Shown here one piece after another: positions 33,478 to 45,502 of a stretch of 64,000 nt of DNA. How positions within the stretch are numbered: the stretch's first letter is position 1; each line of letters starts with the position of its first letter. The DNA lies in NCBI GenBank assembly GCA_947359465.1, contig OX375873.1, forward strand, positions 137,265,916 to 137,329,915, given 5' to 3'. The DNA comes from Metellina segmentata (Eukaryota; Arthropoda; Arachnida; Araneae; Tetragnathidae). A program made the translations under genes and the position numbers. The notes beneath the pieces are model-generated. The model searched no databases, had not been told where the DNA came from, and saw only the letters and a list, made by a program, of their open reading frames with translations.

Positions 33478-34687
33478 AAGACTGTCTCGTATTTAAACGA
33501 ATCGCTATTTTAAGTATAGCGACATTGAATGCTATTTCATTATGCTTCTTGTAGACTTTTGAGATTTAATGATAGCTTGCTCAAAAGCTGCTGGTGTCTC
33601 GAAACGCTTGAATCTTTGTCTCGAGAATTTATGGTCGTATTGTTAAATAGTCAAGAAACGATTTCCTAAGAATGCGAAACATGTACGCAATGAAAGATTA
33701 CGTAGAAGTTATTTAATTTGCATGGTGAAGCCAGGCATTTGAAAAAATATTGTTTAACTAAACTTGTCAGTTCAATTGTTCCACTCCCGCCGAATTCACC
33801 GAGTGAAAATGGTTTGAAGGTCTACAGCTTCTTTTGAATCATGGTCTGTCTCACTTTCTTTTAATGAATCCCAATCTAATCAGAACAAACACTAGTTTAA
33901 AAATGCCCGAGTATTTCATGTTTATATACTTTTAATACTTCATTTCATCCATCAAACAGCACTCAGGGACACATCAACTTCATGTGTGTACGGGTTTCAC
34001 GGATCTCAGGTACCCCAGTGATCTTTTCCCATGTTGTATTTAATAAACAGGTAGGTCGCGGTTTCGCAAACACCCCCTAGCAATTTTTTTCTTCTTTCAT
34101 TCCACTACTCCAATACCCCTTTTGTTCCGTGTCACATTCTTCTCTTGACGTCGTCTTGTGTTTGACGTAGATTGGCCATAAAAACAACTTGCGCCATAAA
34201 AACAACTGAGCAACTATAGAACAGAAATTTTGAAGCTTTAATTCGATACCAGATGAGCCCATGTTAATTTCACATTAAACAAAAATAACACAAAATCTAT
34301 CTCCAAACTACCGCCACCCCAGCCACTCCACTTGGAAACGTTTAAAACATGTCCCAAAAGAAATCATTTACCTTTTTCTGAGCTTGATGATAAAAATTTT
34401 CAAGAATTGAAGTACGAATTTCTCTAAGCGATTTGAAAAGCAATGATCCTATTACTGTTTGATGGTTAGGGCTTTATGGACTAATGCCCGTATTTGTTGA
34501 AACACAGGACAGTCAACGACGAGTGATGAACATACACATACAAGGATAGTTATCTTAAAAGAGAGACAAAAAAAACCCCACTAAACTTTATTACTATTCG
34601 AAACTCTGAATTATACTTCGATCTGGAACTCTTGCGCGTTTTTGACATGCTGTCGGTACGTGTTCTATAAATTGACAATATTAGTTA
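33478..34687. other. AT-rich intron sequence
   Basis: Nothing recognised apart from a 15-bp direct repeat CCATAAAAACAACTT / CCATAAAAACAACTG at 34170-34210. Confidence 0.35.
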
Positions 34688-34748
34688 GTTAGGATTTAAT
34701 TAACGTCGCACTGGAGCAACACAATCTATTGACGACGGTCCGGGATCG
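34688..34748 (-). repeat. 3' end of SINE-B
   Basis: TTAGTTAGGATTTAATTAAC tail region and about 45 bp of core. Confidence 0.65.
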
Positions 34749-34795
34749 TTCGTTTTTTTAAATTGTTTCTTAATTAAAAAACGATACTGGAAAAG

Positions 34796-35058
34796 GTAGG
34801 TAGTTTAGTTAACGTCGCATTGGAGTAACACACCGAGATCAAATCCTTAGGAGAAAGATCCGAGGACAACACCACGTCATTTTGAACCAAGGTCAGATGA
34901 TGAGGCAACACCAGGGCTGGCACCCCATTCTCCAAACTTCCAACCCCACTCCAACGCAAGGCCGTGTGCGATTTAACGCGTACCATCCCCTTCGTACATG
35001 ACGGTTCTTGGTTGGATTCGGTTGCTAATCCGGTACTCTTCCAATCGGGCTACCGTGG
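34796..35058 (-). repeat. SINE-B copy
   Basis: Tail GGTAGGTAGTTTAG, core with a deletion, head to 35055. Shares variant bases and the preceding ATACTGGAAAAGGTAGGTAG with the copy at 44364, so the two are close relatives. Confidence 0.8.
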
Positions 35059-36244
35059 CATCAGTATTAGTTGTGTAAAAATACGGTTATTTATAAATTT
35101 TGTGGCCATCTGGGAATAAAGAATGAGAACACCTGCATTCCGTGTGAACCAGGAAGTGTTCAAGCGGCGGGATGACAGGCGAGTGAAGCAGATCCCAGAG
35201 GTGGAGACCTCGAGGAGGTGGCATACGGTCACTCACACTCACGACACATACGTGATGTACCGATATGATACCCCCCCCCCTCTCTGTAAATAGTATCCCT
35301 TTTCCATTTCAAGTAAACATATTTAATAAAAAGAACCTTCTCTTTTCATCCCTTTAACAACAAATAAGAGTTCTACATTGACAGCAGAATAACTTCTGCA
35401 GTAAACTCATGACTTTTTTTATAATCACTCTTAATTGTACATTGCACAACTGTTGGTTATCTTCGACTTCGGTCTGAACATACCCACAAACGAAATCCGC
35501 AGAATTAGTTCATTAGGTTCGCATATCCCAGTTCAATGAAGAATACCGCGACTGAAAAAACAGCTATTCGATCATGCATTCTCGGGAAATTGCACAAACA
35601 AACGAGAAGCGAAAAACATGGCCTACATTCACTTTGTCCAATCCCGCTCTGCATCTCATCGAGATTAGCAACCTTCCGATTCCAGTTGCGGAATGGGAAT
35701 TTAATTTACCTCGCGCGGGCAGAAGAATCCGAAGAAATTAACGCCTCAAAAACAGCTTCTGGAAGGTTGAGCACGAAAACTGCCTCGTATCATGGAGATA
35801 TAATTGACCCAGACTTTTGCACGCGTTATAGCTGCTTCGGTGTCCTTATTTTGCAAGCCACTTCTCTCTCCTTTTCCCAGGCGGCTTGTTTCACAACACT
35901 CTCGTCTCACTTTCACCTCCGCGGTTTTGTGACACTAGAGGCCGATCCGACGCCCTGAGGACAGAATGGATCCGAACTTTCATTTGTGGTTCGTCCGTTT
36001 TTAGTTTTGGCCCATATACTGGAGTGGTGGGACGCGAACGGCCGTGACCTTTGGACGGTGGTCTACGTAGGTAGTGAGGATGACGTCATACTTTTCACGT
36101 CAGCGTCGACACGGACGGTGCAGTGAGAAATTGAGTAACGCCGCCTTGTTGTGATTTAACAAGAGATCAGGTGGAATACTTTCGCTTAGCATCCATTGTA
36201 AAAAAATGAATGTTGCCACAGAAATGTTAAAAAAAAAGTGAAAA
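35059..36244. other. Intron sequence with GC-richer block and a CRE
   Basis: A 56-residue + frame at 35123-35293 (AFRVNQEVFKRRDDRRVKQI and on) is protein-like but has no splice or promoter support. 35540-36140 is GC-richer and contains a perfect TGACGTCA at 36081-36088. No gene can be supported. Confidence 0.35.
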
Positions 36245-36259
36245 CAAACTATTCTAGAG

Positions 36260-36572
36260 TAATTTGTAATTTTAAATTAACGTCGTACTAGAGCAACACA
36301 ACGGGCTATTAACGACGTTCCGGGATCCAACCCCTAAGGGAAAAGTCCAAGGACAACACCACGTCATTTTGAACCACGGTCAGATGACGAGGCAACACCT
36401 GAGCTGGCATCCCCTCTCTCCAAACTTCCACACCAACCCAGAGTAAGTACTTTCGGCCACGACAGATTTAAGGTGCACCAGCCGCCTCTACACCATATTT
36501 TTACAAACATCCATGCACTGACCCGGATTCGAAACAAAAACCTTCCGATCCAAAGGCTAACACCTTAACCAC
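36260..36572 (-). repeat. SINE-A copy with 15-bp target duplication
   Basis: Tail to head; flanked by CAAACTATTCTAGAG (36245-36259 and 36573-36587). The A-box end is slightly damaged. Confidence 0.88.
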
Positions 36573-36597
36573 CAAACTATTCTAGAGAATTAAAGGA

Positions 36598-36905
36598 GGT
36601 AGATGAAAGGTTGTTGAATTTACGTCACACTTTAGCAACACGTTGGGTTAGTGGCAAGGGTCCGGAATCTATCCCGAAAGGAAGGAAATGATAGTGGATT
36701 AGTAACGTAATTTTTAACCACGGTCCGATGACGAGGTCAACATCTGAGCTGGCACCCCATTCTCCAAACTTCCACACCAACGTAAGGACATTAGTGAGCA
36801 CGACAGCTTTAACGTGCCCTCGAGAACACGACGGGTCTCTGGATGGATCGAGTTTCGAACTAGCAACCCTCTGGTTGCTAATCTGCGATTCAACCAACTG
36901 ACCTA
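36598..36905 (-). repeat. SINE-B copy
   Basis: Lies only 10 bp beyond the previous SINE-A. Tail GGAGGTAGATGAAAGG, core, B box relic near 36850, head to about 36905. Confidence 0.8.
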
Positions 36906-37198
36906 TCATCCCCTCGAGAGGATTAAAAGAATTTCGGATTGTTTGAATGTACAGTTATGTGACCTGAAAGTTTAAGGTGACATAAACTCTTGAATATTGG
37001 ATAACTTATTACAATTTTGGAATTTCTTTTTATTCTAAAATTGTTAGCCTGAAAAATTTGAAAAAAGTGGATTATATATCCAAAGCCCATTCCAATTTCT
37101 TCGGAGCGTATACTGTCATTCAAAGTTCACTTCTCTCGTCATTTTACCATGGTTCAAAATTGCGAGGTGGTCTCGATAGTTCCCTTCGGGGTTCAGTT

Positions 37199-37990
37199 TA
37201 GGGATGCGACATCCACAGCAAAACATCGTTGTTCACAATTAAAACATCGATGTTTGCAACACATCGCCCCAAAACCATCGATGTTTTTAAACATCAGTCT
37301 ATTAAAACTTTCCCTCCATTTCTTAAAACTGGCTTAGTAACCTCAAACATTAATGTTCAGGGGGGGGGAAGAAATTTAATTTGTCATTTGCCATGTTAAG
37401 TCATAAGTCAAAAATATTAATAAGACCAATTAACAAATCTTTTATCTTCAAATTGTGAATAATACATAAGGAAATAACTCTAAGTATAATTAGGTAGGTA
37501 CATAACAATAATTACTGTTAGCTATTATTAATTATTTATCAACTTATGGGGGGGGGGAACTTATTTTTTATTTACTGTAAATAAAAAATATTGGAACCGA
37601 TAATTACTACATGCCCCAATATTTGTAACTTACAGTTTGTAAAAAAAAGCTCGTAAAAAAGCTTTCTCCACCTTAAGCCGACTTCTTTTTTCCCTAATTA
37701 TCCAAATCTCTTTCTGATGGGACAGATGTCGCCATCAATGACTAATACTTGGTTGCATGGTTATTTTTCTTAATTTGTACTAGGGTGCTTTTTACATTCA
37801 AAAATAGAACATCGGCAACGATATTAGAAAAACATCGATATTAAACAAACATCGGCGCCAATACATGGATGGTAAATACGTCGATATTAAACAAACATCG
37901 GCGCCAATACATGGATGGTAAATACGTCGATATTAAACAAACATCGGCGCCAATACATGGATGGTATATATAACGATGTTTTGAAAACAT
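37199..37990. mobile_element. hAT-like MITE relic rich in ACATCGATGT
   Basis: Left end TAGGGATGCGACATCC matches the termini of the 52883 element. ACATCGATGTTT words occur at 37240-37290 and again after 37800. The right terminus is lost. A SINE core scrap precedes it (37137-37198, +). Confidence 0.6.
37843..37980. repeat. 46-bp tandem repeat, three units
   Basis: Units start at 37843, 37889 and 37935 with AAACAAACATCGGCGCCAAT. The first two are identical over 46 bp; the third diverges at its end. Contains GGCGCC and CGATAT palindromes. Confidence 0.9.
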
Positions 37991-39322
37991 CGTTAGTAAA
38001 GATACGTAAGTAAAGATTTGATTCCCTGATGACCTTAGCCTGAGAGGATTGATAACACTTTCACCAGGTCGACTCTTCATTTCCAAAGAACTTTTTCTGT
38101 GACTTGGCATATATGCGATGGCAATATGTACACGAATGCAATCTTAAAAGAATTTAAGGTCAAGGATGTGTTATGTGAGCACACATCTATTCCAAATACA
38201 AAACTAACTCTTTGCTCACACACCACATTGTTACCAAGGCAAATTATTCTTCCCGCGACTGACAGTGAGTCCATATTTTCTCGATAGAAGCTTTTTTTTT
38301 TGTTTATCTTCCATGGAATTGGAATGGGAGAAAGCGTGGACAATATTCAATAAACTTCTGAATGCGATGGATCACAAGTCACTTGGATAATAATTCGCGT
38401 GGAATCGAAATGTTTTTTTCCGATGTCAGATAAAATTGTCAGGATTGTGTAATACACTTGGTTCGTTTGATGAATTGGAATTTTCAGTTGCAGTTAGGGG
38501 TGGTGATCTCACAGATTGTACGGCACTTCAAGCACTAATTGGAGAGAACGTGCCCAACATCTCGCAGGGAACATCGTACTGGATGTTGCGCCTGACGTAA
38601 AACAAATTCCATTATGATTTTTAAAGTACTTCGTAGTGATACACTAAAATACACAAATACTGGTCGTTTAAAATGGAAATGGAATAAATGTACGTTTTCT
38701 CCATTGCAAGAACAAAAACATTCATTTTCATCAAGACTGAATCTATCATGATTTTATTGTAGGTAAGGATATGCATCAGCTACGTGACTGTCATAAAACT
38801 AATTAGAAACACACCAAGAATATCTTGGAGGTTCATCGAGACCACTTCATCTTTGATTATGGAATTCTCGCGATTGAGGTTAGGCCTCACTTGGGAATAC
38901 GATCAGCCCTTATTTAAGAATGGAACTGCATCCACCAAACAAGAAAAATGTGGCTATTTATAAAAACCCATGCATCCACGCGAAAGCGTGATGGGGTTAA
39001 GGAATTCTTTGGAACAATTCAGAATTTGGCTTCTGGACACGATCCCATTCTACTAAGTCTCTTCAAATATCCCAGTCGTGTTTGTTCCATGTCGAACAAA
39101 GAGGTTAAAACTCCTTTATGTGCAGCAAAAGATAACGACCGGTCGTTACAGATCTTGGCACCCACAAATGGAGGAACTCGTTTTCGGTCATTTGAGGCAC
39201 GCACCAGCATATCGGGAGAGCTCAGGCGCTATTTGTGAAACGGATCACTGTCGTTCACCTCTAGGGCAACAACGTCCGATTTCTATCCTAGTGCTTCCTC
39301 TACAATACGGCCAACATTGAAA
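37991..39322. other. Intron sequence
   Basis: AT-rich with a GC-richer patch at 38980-39290. No supported exon or repeat. Confidence 0.35.
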
Positions 39323-39670
39323 TCTATATACAAACATAAAAAAGGATGTGTGTGGTGTGTGTATTCTCTATACAAATCCACACCATTTGACCAATCCATA
39401 CCAAAGTTGGTACACTTATACTTTAGAACACTGCGGAAAACATAGGCTATTACTTTCCTGTCTTCAGACCCATCTGTGGCTATGAAAATTGGCACACATC
39501 TAGTCCTAAAAATGCCCCTCGAAACACCAATTTCGGCAGTTGCACCTTTATAGTTATGAGTCGCGTCAAGAAAGAATTTAGACTACGGCCGGTACAGCCA
39601 GTTGTACCTTGAAGGGTGTGAGAACTGCGCTAAGAATCGCTCCAGTTATAGCCGTAATCAAAAGGTTAAT
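39323..39670 (+). mobile_element. Possible Helitron 5' end plus piggyBac-like scrap
   Basis: TCTATATACAAACATAAAAA followed by GTGTG-rich DNA and the phrase CCAAAGTTGGTACACTTATA resemble 5' ends of arthropod Helitrons. 39575-39670 is an inverted, diverged copy of the 92-bp element at 21503 (TACGGC and CAAAAGGTTAA end). Confidence 0.4.
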
Positions 39671-39689
39671 AAACCGACTGGCATCGTAA

Positions 39690-40303
39690 AGAGGTAGGTA
39701 GTTGAATTGATGTTACACCGATGCAATACAACGGGCTATTGGATCAAATCCAAAGGGAAATATTCAGGGACATCGACCCGATGACAAGGTCAACACCTGT
39801 GCTGACACCCCACACTTCAATCGTCCACAAAACCAAAATTCAACCAAAGACTGACGTGTACGTAGGATCGGATGCATGTTAAACCTAACGTGTGGCCTCA
39901 AATGTCCTTACCTTGGCGTAGTGTGAGAGTTTGAGAGAGGTGTTCACCTCGTCATCAGACTAGTTCAGAATGACGAGGTGTTGTACTGGAATCTTTCCCT
40001 TCATGTAGGTATTTTAATTAACGCACTGGGGCAAAACACTGGGCTATTGATGACGGTCCGGGATCAACCCCCAAGGGACGGATCGGTGAAAAACGCGAAA
40101 TTTTGAACCAGGGTCAGATGACGAGGTCACATTTGAGCTGGCACCCCAGTCTTCAAATTTCAACACCCTGGCAACGTGAGGACATAGGAATCCACAACAA
40201 GTTGGATGTACTACACCAATCCCCTTTGAACACGATGGTCTTTGATTGGATTCGAACTCACAACCCTCCGATTGCTAATCCGCTACTCTTCCAACTGGGC
40301 TAC
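39690..40303. repeat. Cluster of three SINE-B pieces (-, +, -)
   Basis: - strand 3' part at 39690-39835, + strand piece at 39836-40003 beginning ATTCAACCAAAGACTGACGT, and a nearly complete - strand copy at 40005-40303 with B box GGATTCGAACTCACAA near 40250. Confidence 0.8.
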
Positions 40304-41131
40304 ATAGAACCTACCTTTACTCGAGTAGAAAACATGGGAAAATTTTAATCCAGCTGATTCGTTGGTTTCTCATTGTGATCTATGATATCACTCACACTCA
40401 TAGTGCGCTTCCCGTGAAGCAACAATTGAATATTTACGTGCAATGAGTTTCGTGTGTCACCTAGGCGAGTATTGAGCCTAGGTGACCCATCGCAAATTCA
40501 AAACATGAGAAGTTGAGTTTTTTCCCTGTATTGAGCCTAGGTGATGCATTGCAAATACAAAACAAGAGAACTAAGACTGGAGAACATGTCCAATTCTTTT
40601 CAGTTGTTTGCTAAGGATTCTTTAAAAAATCGTTATTCGCTATCAGTTTCTGACAATCAATGCGAAAGCTTTCGTTTCTAAATCTGAGTAAGTTGAGCCC
40701 ATGTGATTCAGTGCAAATACGAAACTTGGGAACTTGCCCAAATATCCCAAAATTGAAACTCTCACTCATACATAGTTAAAAATCAACATGGAAAAATATT
40801 CATAAGAAAGAGGAAACACATTAGAAAATCTTGGCAATTTATTGAATACAATGATTTTAGAGATTTTGAACGTTGATGATATACCTAACAAAACAATGTC
40901 TATAATAATAATAATTCCAAAGTAACTGTTACTCGAAATGGATGCATTTGTCGCAAACCAAAATATATAAATGACTGTGAAATGGAATTATAATTCTGCA
41001 TTGCAAGTAAATATTGACACTTCTGACGTATGCTCATTATGCGTGAGTGACGTCATATAGATCACTGGGTGAGAAACCAGCGAGCCTTAAATTTTCCCAT
41101 GTCTTCTACTGGAGTAAAGATAGGTTTTATG
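40303..41131. mobile_element. 829-bp inverted-repeat element with internal minisatellite-like copies
   Basis: Arms at 40303-40395 and 41040-41131 are imperfect reverse complements (shared AGAAAACATGGGAAAATTT and GGTTTCTCA). Inside, TTGAGCCTAGGTGAYSCATYGC-type units recur at about 40472, 40533 and, diverged, 40693. No coding capacity. Superfamily unknown. Confidence 0.65.
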
Positions 41132-41149
41132 CAACCGGGCTACTTCGAT

Positions 41150-41232
41150 CCCTTTACCTTCTGGAATGATCCAGGACCGTCGCCAATAACCCGGTGCGTT
41201 GCTCCAGTGCGACGTTAATTCCAATACCTATT
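41150..41232 (+). repeat. 3' end of SINE-B
   Basis: CCCTTTACCTTCTGGAATGA through GTGCGACGTTAATTCCAATACC. Confidence 0.75.
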
Positions 41233-41326
41233 TTTATGATTTCCGAAATTTGCCACCCGTAAAATGCATTGCTTGTATTTTCTTTACCGCAAGAGTGTGT
41301 TCTTGAAACATAAAAATATACAAGTA

Positions 41327-41761
41327 GGCCCGGTGCAGCACACATCCGATTTTTCAACGTGCTCCGCCGCTGCGGCACCGAAGCCCAACTATGCCCACAT
41401 AACCGTGAAATGTTGCAAGTACTCATATCGTGCCATTTGCGATGGATATTCTGTCGAAGAAAACGTTTATTTCGCTTACTTTGTGTAAAAAAAAGTATAT
41501 TTTTAAACAAGCGACGTGTTACTTTTATTAATTATTATTTATATCCCCTTTATTTATGAAAACAAGGTACTTGGGACCGGAGAAACGTGTGCGTCGCCGT
41601 GGGTAACTGCGGTATAAATTACACGCAAGTTAGACGTGCGTCGCCGCAGCGGCACCGTAGGTATATGTGCACTGCTCCCATTGGATGTAATGTATCTCAG
41701 ATCGCACTTGCGTAGCCGCAACGGCGCCGCACGTTGAAAAACAGGATGTGTGCATCGGGTC
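41327..41761. mobile_element. MITE with GGCCCGGTG ends, copy 2 (435 bp)
   Basis: Left GGCCCGGTGCAGCACACATC, right (reversed) GACCCGATGCACACATCC. GTA directly precedes and follows it, a possible 3-bp duplication. Homologous along its length to 19194-19666. Confidence 0.72.
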
Positions 41762-42896
41762 GTAGACATTTCTCGTGCTACGATTCCTAACGAAAAATTG
41801 TTTTTTCGGGAACTTGATTATTTATTGTCTTGCTCCCAACTAAACATCAATTGAAAAACACGAATGTTCCGAGTGGAACAGTGGAGCCATCAGTTACGGA
41901 TCACCGTCTCCACAAGTTCGTTCACACGCATTCGAATTGTGGGTCACTTGGACTCGCCGTTTGACATCCACAGGGATCTCAATTCGATTCAAGTTCGACT
42001 TTCCTCGATCGTTCGCTCTGTATTCGTTCAATCTATTACTCGTGAAATATCTCTCTCCCAATTGATCGAACCGAAGAGGCACTCTATTTCTAACTCGTTT
42101 TCTCATCATTGTTTCATATTTTAGAGTGAGAAATTTTTCGACTACAAGATCTAGAGCAGAGATTAGCTCGCCCTGTTTCCCTTTCTGTGTGCGTTCCGAA
42201 CTATCACTCAAAATAGATTCGAATACTAATGCAAAACCTGAAGAGAAGATGGGATGTTTGAATTATGCAAAAGAAATCTATTTCAGGTTATCTTTCTTGG
42301 ATGATTTCCATTGAGGAACATGCTAAGAATCTCTAAGGATCAAAATACATGCCTTCTCGATCGAAAATTCGTTCCCAATCTTGATTAACAAGATGCACTT
42401 CACCTTCTAGAAATAATTTTGTCTAAAAAATAAGATACCCTGCCGATTGGGAGGCCCCGACTTATCCGACAGGTTTAGCATCTTTGATCCCTCACATCTA
42501 GTATTTTTGGATAGTATTGCGATGACTATTTTACGTCATACCATTCCAACTGTGGAAGTATGCGTAGTGTAGCGTCATGGGAGGTCCCCTTGCGGCAGTT
42601 TCATGGTGGTCCTCTTCGAAATTTCCTCTGTTAAGTGAATTCGCCGTCAAAGGGAATCGGCTGGCGAATTTATGACCGGATAGGGGTACAGGAATGCGAG
42701 GTAGCCCTACGTCTTTGAACTGTCGCACTTCGAAAGCACCTCGAAGAGAGAATCGTTGGACGTGTGAGCGTGAAAGGACGCAGAACTGATCTACTCCGAT
42801 CAAACCTCGGGACTGAAACCATATTTGTACTTACCATATCTTAGCCTTAAATTGTTTACATGTTTAGTAACTAATTGAATGTGTTTTATTTTTAAA
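41762..42896. other. Intron sequence with GC-richer blocks
   Basis: 41880-42210 and 42540-42800 are GC-richer with open frames on both strands; no exon is supported. Confidence 0.3.
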
Positions 42897-43033
42897 CTAG
42901 GGGGCTGACGCTCGCCAACCCCCGGAACTGCAAGCAGTTCCCTCCGGATCGCTCGCCCATCGGACACTACAATTCTTTAGTCTAGCTTAAAATGGGCCCT
43001 ATTTAGTCTACATAGACCTGAAAATTGATATGA

Positions 43034-43400
43034 TTATGTATTGATGAAGGATACAGCTGAGGTTCTGAGAGAGCAATGCGAAAGGGGATCTCTTGGGACT
43101 ACTGTGTTCTAAATTCACTTTTTGTAACAGTGTGGATGAGTATTTACACTGACAAATAGATTTCTGGGATATGATATTACAATGTATTTACAATAATATT
43201 AAATTCTGGGGTATATGATATTTGAGTATTTATACGGTGCAAAACAGTTTATCCGAAGACCCTTTTTATGTATTGCTGAACGATACAGCTGAGGTTCTGA
43301 GAGAGTAGCGAGAAAGGGAATCTCTTGGAACTTTGAGGAACAGTGTGGGTGATTATTTACACTGACAAATAGATTTCTGTGGAATATATGAATGAATGAA
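43034..43400. repeat. 232-bp direct repeat (two units, second partial)
   Basis: Units begin at 43034 and 43266 with TTATGTATTG; shared words include GATACAGCTGAGGTTCTGAG and TTTACACTGACAAATAGATT. Confidence 0.8.
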
Positions 43401-43404
43401 TTTA

Positions 43405-43623
43405 CTATGATAACAAATTATGTGTGGTTCCTGGACAATTCTGAGTAACAAACACTTGGAAATCGGTTCTATTACTTAAATGTTGCTCATCGCGTGCTCT
43501 GGCCCTTCTAAGCCTATCTGCAGTATTTCTATCGGTAATTCTCTGAATTCGTTTGTCAAAAGATTCCCTAGTTCGCTGCTCTCTTCTTCGCAAATTATAT
43601 TGAATTTGACGCAAAGAGCTCAT
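43405..43623 (-). pseudogene. N-terminal fragment of a Helitron-type protein (tentative)
   Basis: 72-residue frame starting MSSLRQIQYNLRRREQRTRE, very rich in Arg, Gln and Glu. Repeated RRxRxxE segments resemble the N-termini of arthropod Helitron Rep-helicase proteins. It sits at the 5' side of the Helitron-like element and on the same strand. The rest of the protein is missing, replaced by the direct repeats. Confidence 0.4.
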
Positions 43624-44089
43624 TTTTCTATTAAAAACCTCTCACAATTACCGGGAAGATTGATCAAGCGTCAACGCGATGCGCTTCCAGTTGGTTAAAT
43701 GAGGGATAGTAATATTTACATTCGTAAAGGACAAACCCGTTGCCACAACCGGGAGAGAAATACGGGCCAATTTTGCACCACGCATAAGCGTCTTATATAT
43801 ATATAGAAGCTGTTTTAATTACCGACAAGCCACTCGCCACTTCAATTCTTCTCACGACGTTACAGTAACTTTCTTGCTACCGAAGCTATGAAGATCGCGA
43901 TTGAATATTCAATTGAAAAATGTGATCGAGTTGAGAGTGGTGATTTTCAGTTCGAGTCTCTCCACTATCGCGCTTTAGGTAGGACTTCGCAGGCTGACGT
44001 AGGTACCATATTTTGCCATACAATACAGATAACGTCAGGTAATAGACATACATTAACAACAAAAAAAGCTTCTACCGACAGAAAAAAGA

Positions 44090-44172
44090 GAAATACACTC
44101 AGGGAAGAATCGAACCTGCGCCACCAACAATTCGCAGAACGGTAGAGCAGTGGGCACACCTACTGAGGCATG
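44090..44172 (-). repeat. tRNA-like SINE head, family D
   Basis: On the - strand: GTCATGCCTCAGTAGGTGTG and B-box GCAGGTTCGATTCTTCCC. Confidence 0.6.
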
Positions 44173-44363
44173 ACGTATGTGAGGTTTATCCACGTATATT
44201 TAAAAAACAGGGGTAAAAAATAATAATATTTTTCGAAAATTGTAATAACTCTTTCAATAATACCGTACTCGACTAATATTTTTATAAAAACAAAAATTAT
44301 TTTAAAGAGGTTTAATTATTTTATTCGTATTTTAACGGTTTTTCAATATAAAAAAATACTGGA

Positions 44364-44600
44364 AAAGGTAGGTAGTTCAGTTAACGTCGCATTGGAGTAA
44401 GACACCGGGATCAAATCCTTAGCAGAAAGATTCGATGACAACATCACGTCAATTTGAACCACGGTCAAATGACGAGGACACACCTGAGCTGGCACTTCAC
44501 TCTACAAACTTCCACATATTGACAAACTTCAAAGTGAGGACATTTGTGACCACGACAGGTTTAACGTGCACCAACCCCCTTTGCACACGACGGTCACACA
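44364..44600 (-). repeat. SINE-B copy
   Basis: Tail AAGGTAGGTAGTTCAG, core; the head is lost after CACACGACGGTC. Sister of the copy at 34796. Confidence 0.8.
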
Positions 44601-45007
44601 ACTCGTTTCGAATGTATACTTCAAACTCCTTAGAGTTGAAATAAATGGTTAGTGGATGCAAGCGGAGCTGTTGACAAGGCATGAGCTATACGGAAATGCG
44701 GTCAGCCTGCATCGTCGTCAAAGGTTTGTGACCGCTCAACACAGTCGTCATCGTCGAAAACGGCCGCAGGGCGACATCTGGGGATTTCCCGTTCTTATTT
44801 CGAATTCAGGATAGACTGTTTCCGAAGTCTCATAAAGGCGGATCGCCATCAATGCATGCTAATTAAAGTGGAAAGATAATGGTGGAGTTCAAACAGCAAA
44901 TAAAATATCGTTAACCTTTAATTTCATTTTGAAGAAACGTTTAGAGAAATACATCTATCAACCCCCTTGTGTCAGAGTGACACATGAAGTTAGAGAAAGA
45001 AACATAC

Positions 45008-45154
45008 CGTATAACATGAAAATGGACGCACCAAGAACGAGTTGTCCAGAAGTTGTGCCGGGATCGATCCACTTCGAACGGCGCTGACTGGGGACGTAGT
45101 CTTTAGTGAAGAATCCCGTTTCCAACTGTGTCCTGACGACAACCTCAGACATGT
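45008..45154 (-). CDS. Unknown - strand gene, candidate exon 2 (or first coding exon)
   Basis: Open frame on the - strand starting at ATG 45152 with MSEVVVRTQLETGFFTKDYV, then RRSKWIDPG and a hydrophobic end GQLVLGASIFMLY. It stops at a strong donor, GTATGTTTC. Two bases upstream of the ATG is a usable acceptor (GACGACTCCAG at 45155), so it can be an internal exon joined to 57424, or the start itself (purine at -3). It ends in phase 1, which fits the 62-nt exon at 21975 to give Ala. GC content is above the surroundings. Confidence 0.55.
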
Positions 45155-45502
45155 CTGGAGTCGTCCAGGGCAGACGTGTTTTATGTTATTTTTATGTTTG
45201 GACAAAATATATTAGAATCAACCTCTCTCGTTCTAAAGGAACGTAATTAAAATTCCTGAATACACATTATGCAAAAACAAAATCGCTAGAACGAAAGGGG
45301 TTTATACAGGAGAAAGGTTTATTTGTGCTACTGCCACCAGAACTTTCCGATGATCGAAACCTTTACCAGATGGCTCTGTTGAAGCGACTGTCGCAGAAGG
45401 GAGAAGTTAGATAACTTTACCACCAGAGAACGATAGACATCCCGCATTTCTGTAAACACTTCGTGTTTCAATGAAGTGTAAAGCCGAAGGAATTCCTTAG
45501 AA

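Larger units (their letters stand above)
42897..43807 (-). mobile_element. Helitron-like non-autonomous element (911 bp)
   Basis: Read on the - strand it starts TCTATATATATATAAGACGC and ends in a GGGGG...CCCCC hairpin followed by CTAG, with T on each side. A second perfect hairpin, GGAACTGC-AA-GCAGTTCC, lies at 42924-42941. It carries a short basic reading frame and two copies of a 232-bp repeat. The 5' TC, 3' hairpin and CTAG are Helitron marks; the replication-helicase region is absent. Confidence 0.55.

Noticed and set aside
35123..35293. 56-residue + frame, protein-like (FKRRDDRRVKQ)
   Set aside because: Short, no upstream signals, ends in a C-tract. Mentioned in the region entry but not called as a gene.
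35536..35958. 140-codon + frame
   Set aside because: Same reason; no recognisable protein and no exon boundaries.
37843..37980. CRISPR-like array
   Set aside because: Direct repeats without spacers, in animal DNA; a plain tandem repeat.
37841..38110. 89-codon - frame with a repeated peptide
   Set aside because: It is the translation of the 46-bp tandem repeat, whose unit is not a multiple of three; not a protein repeat.
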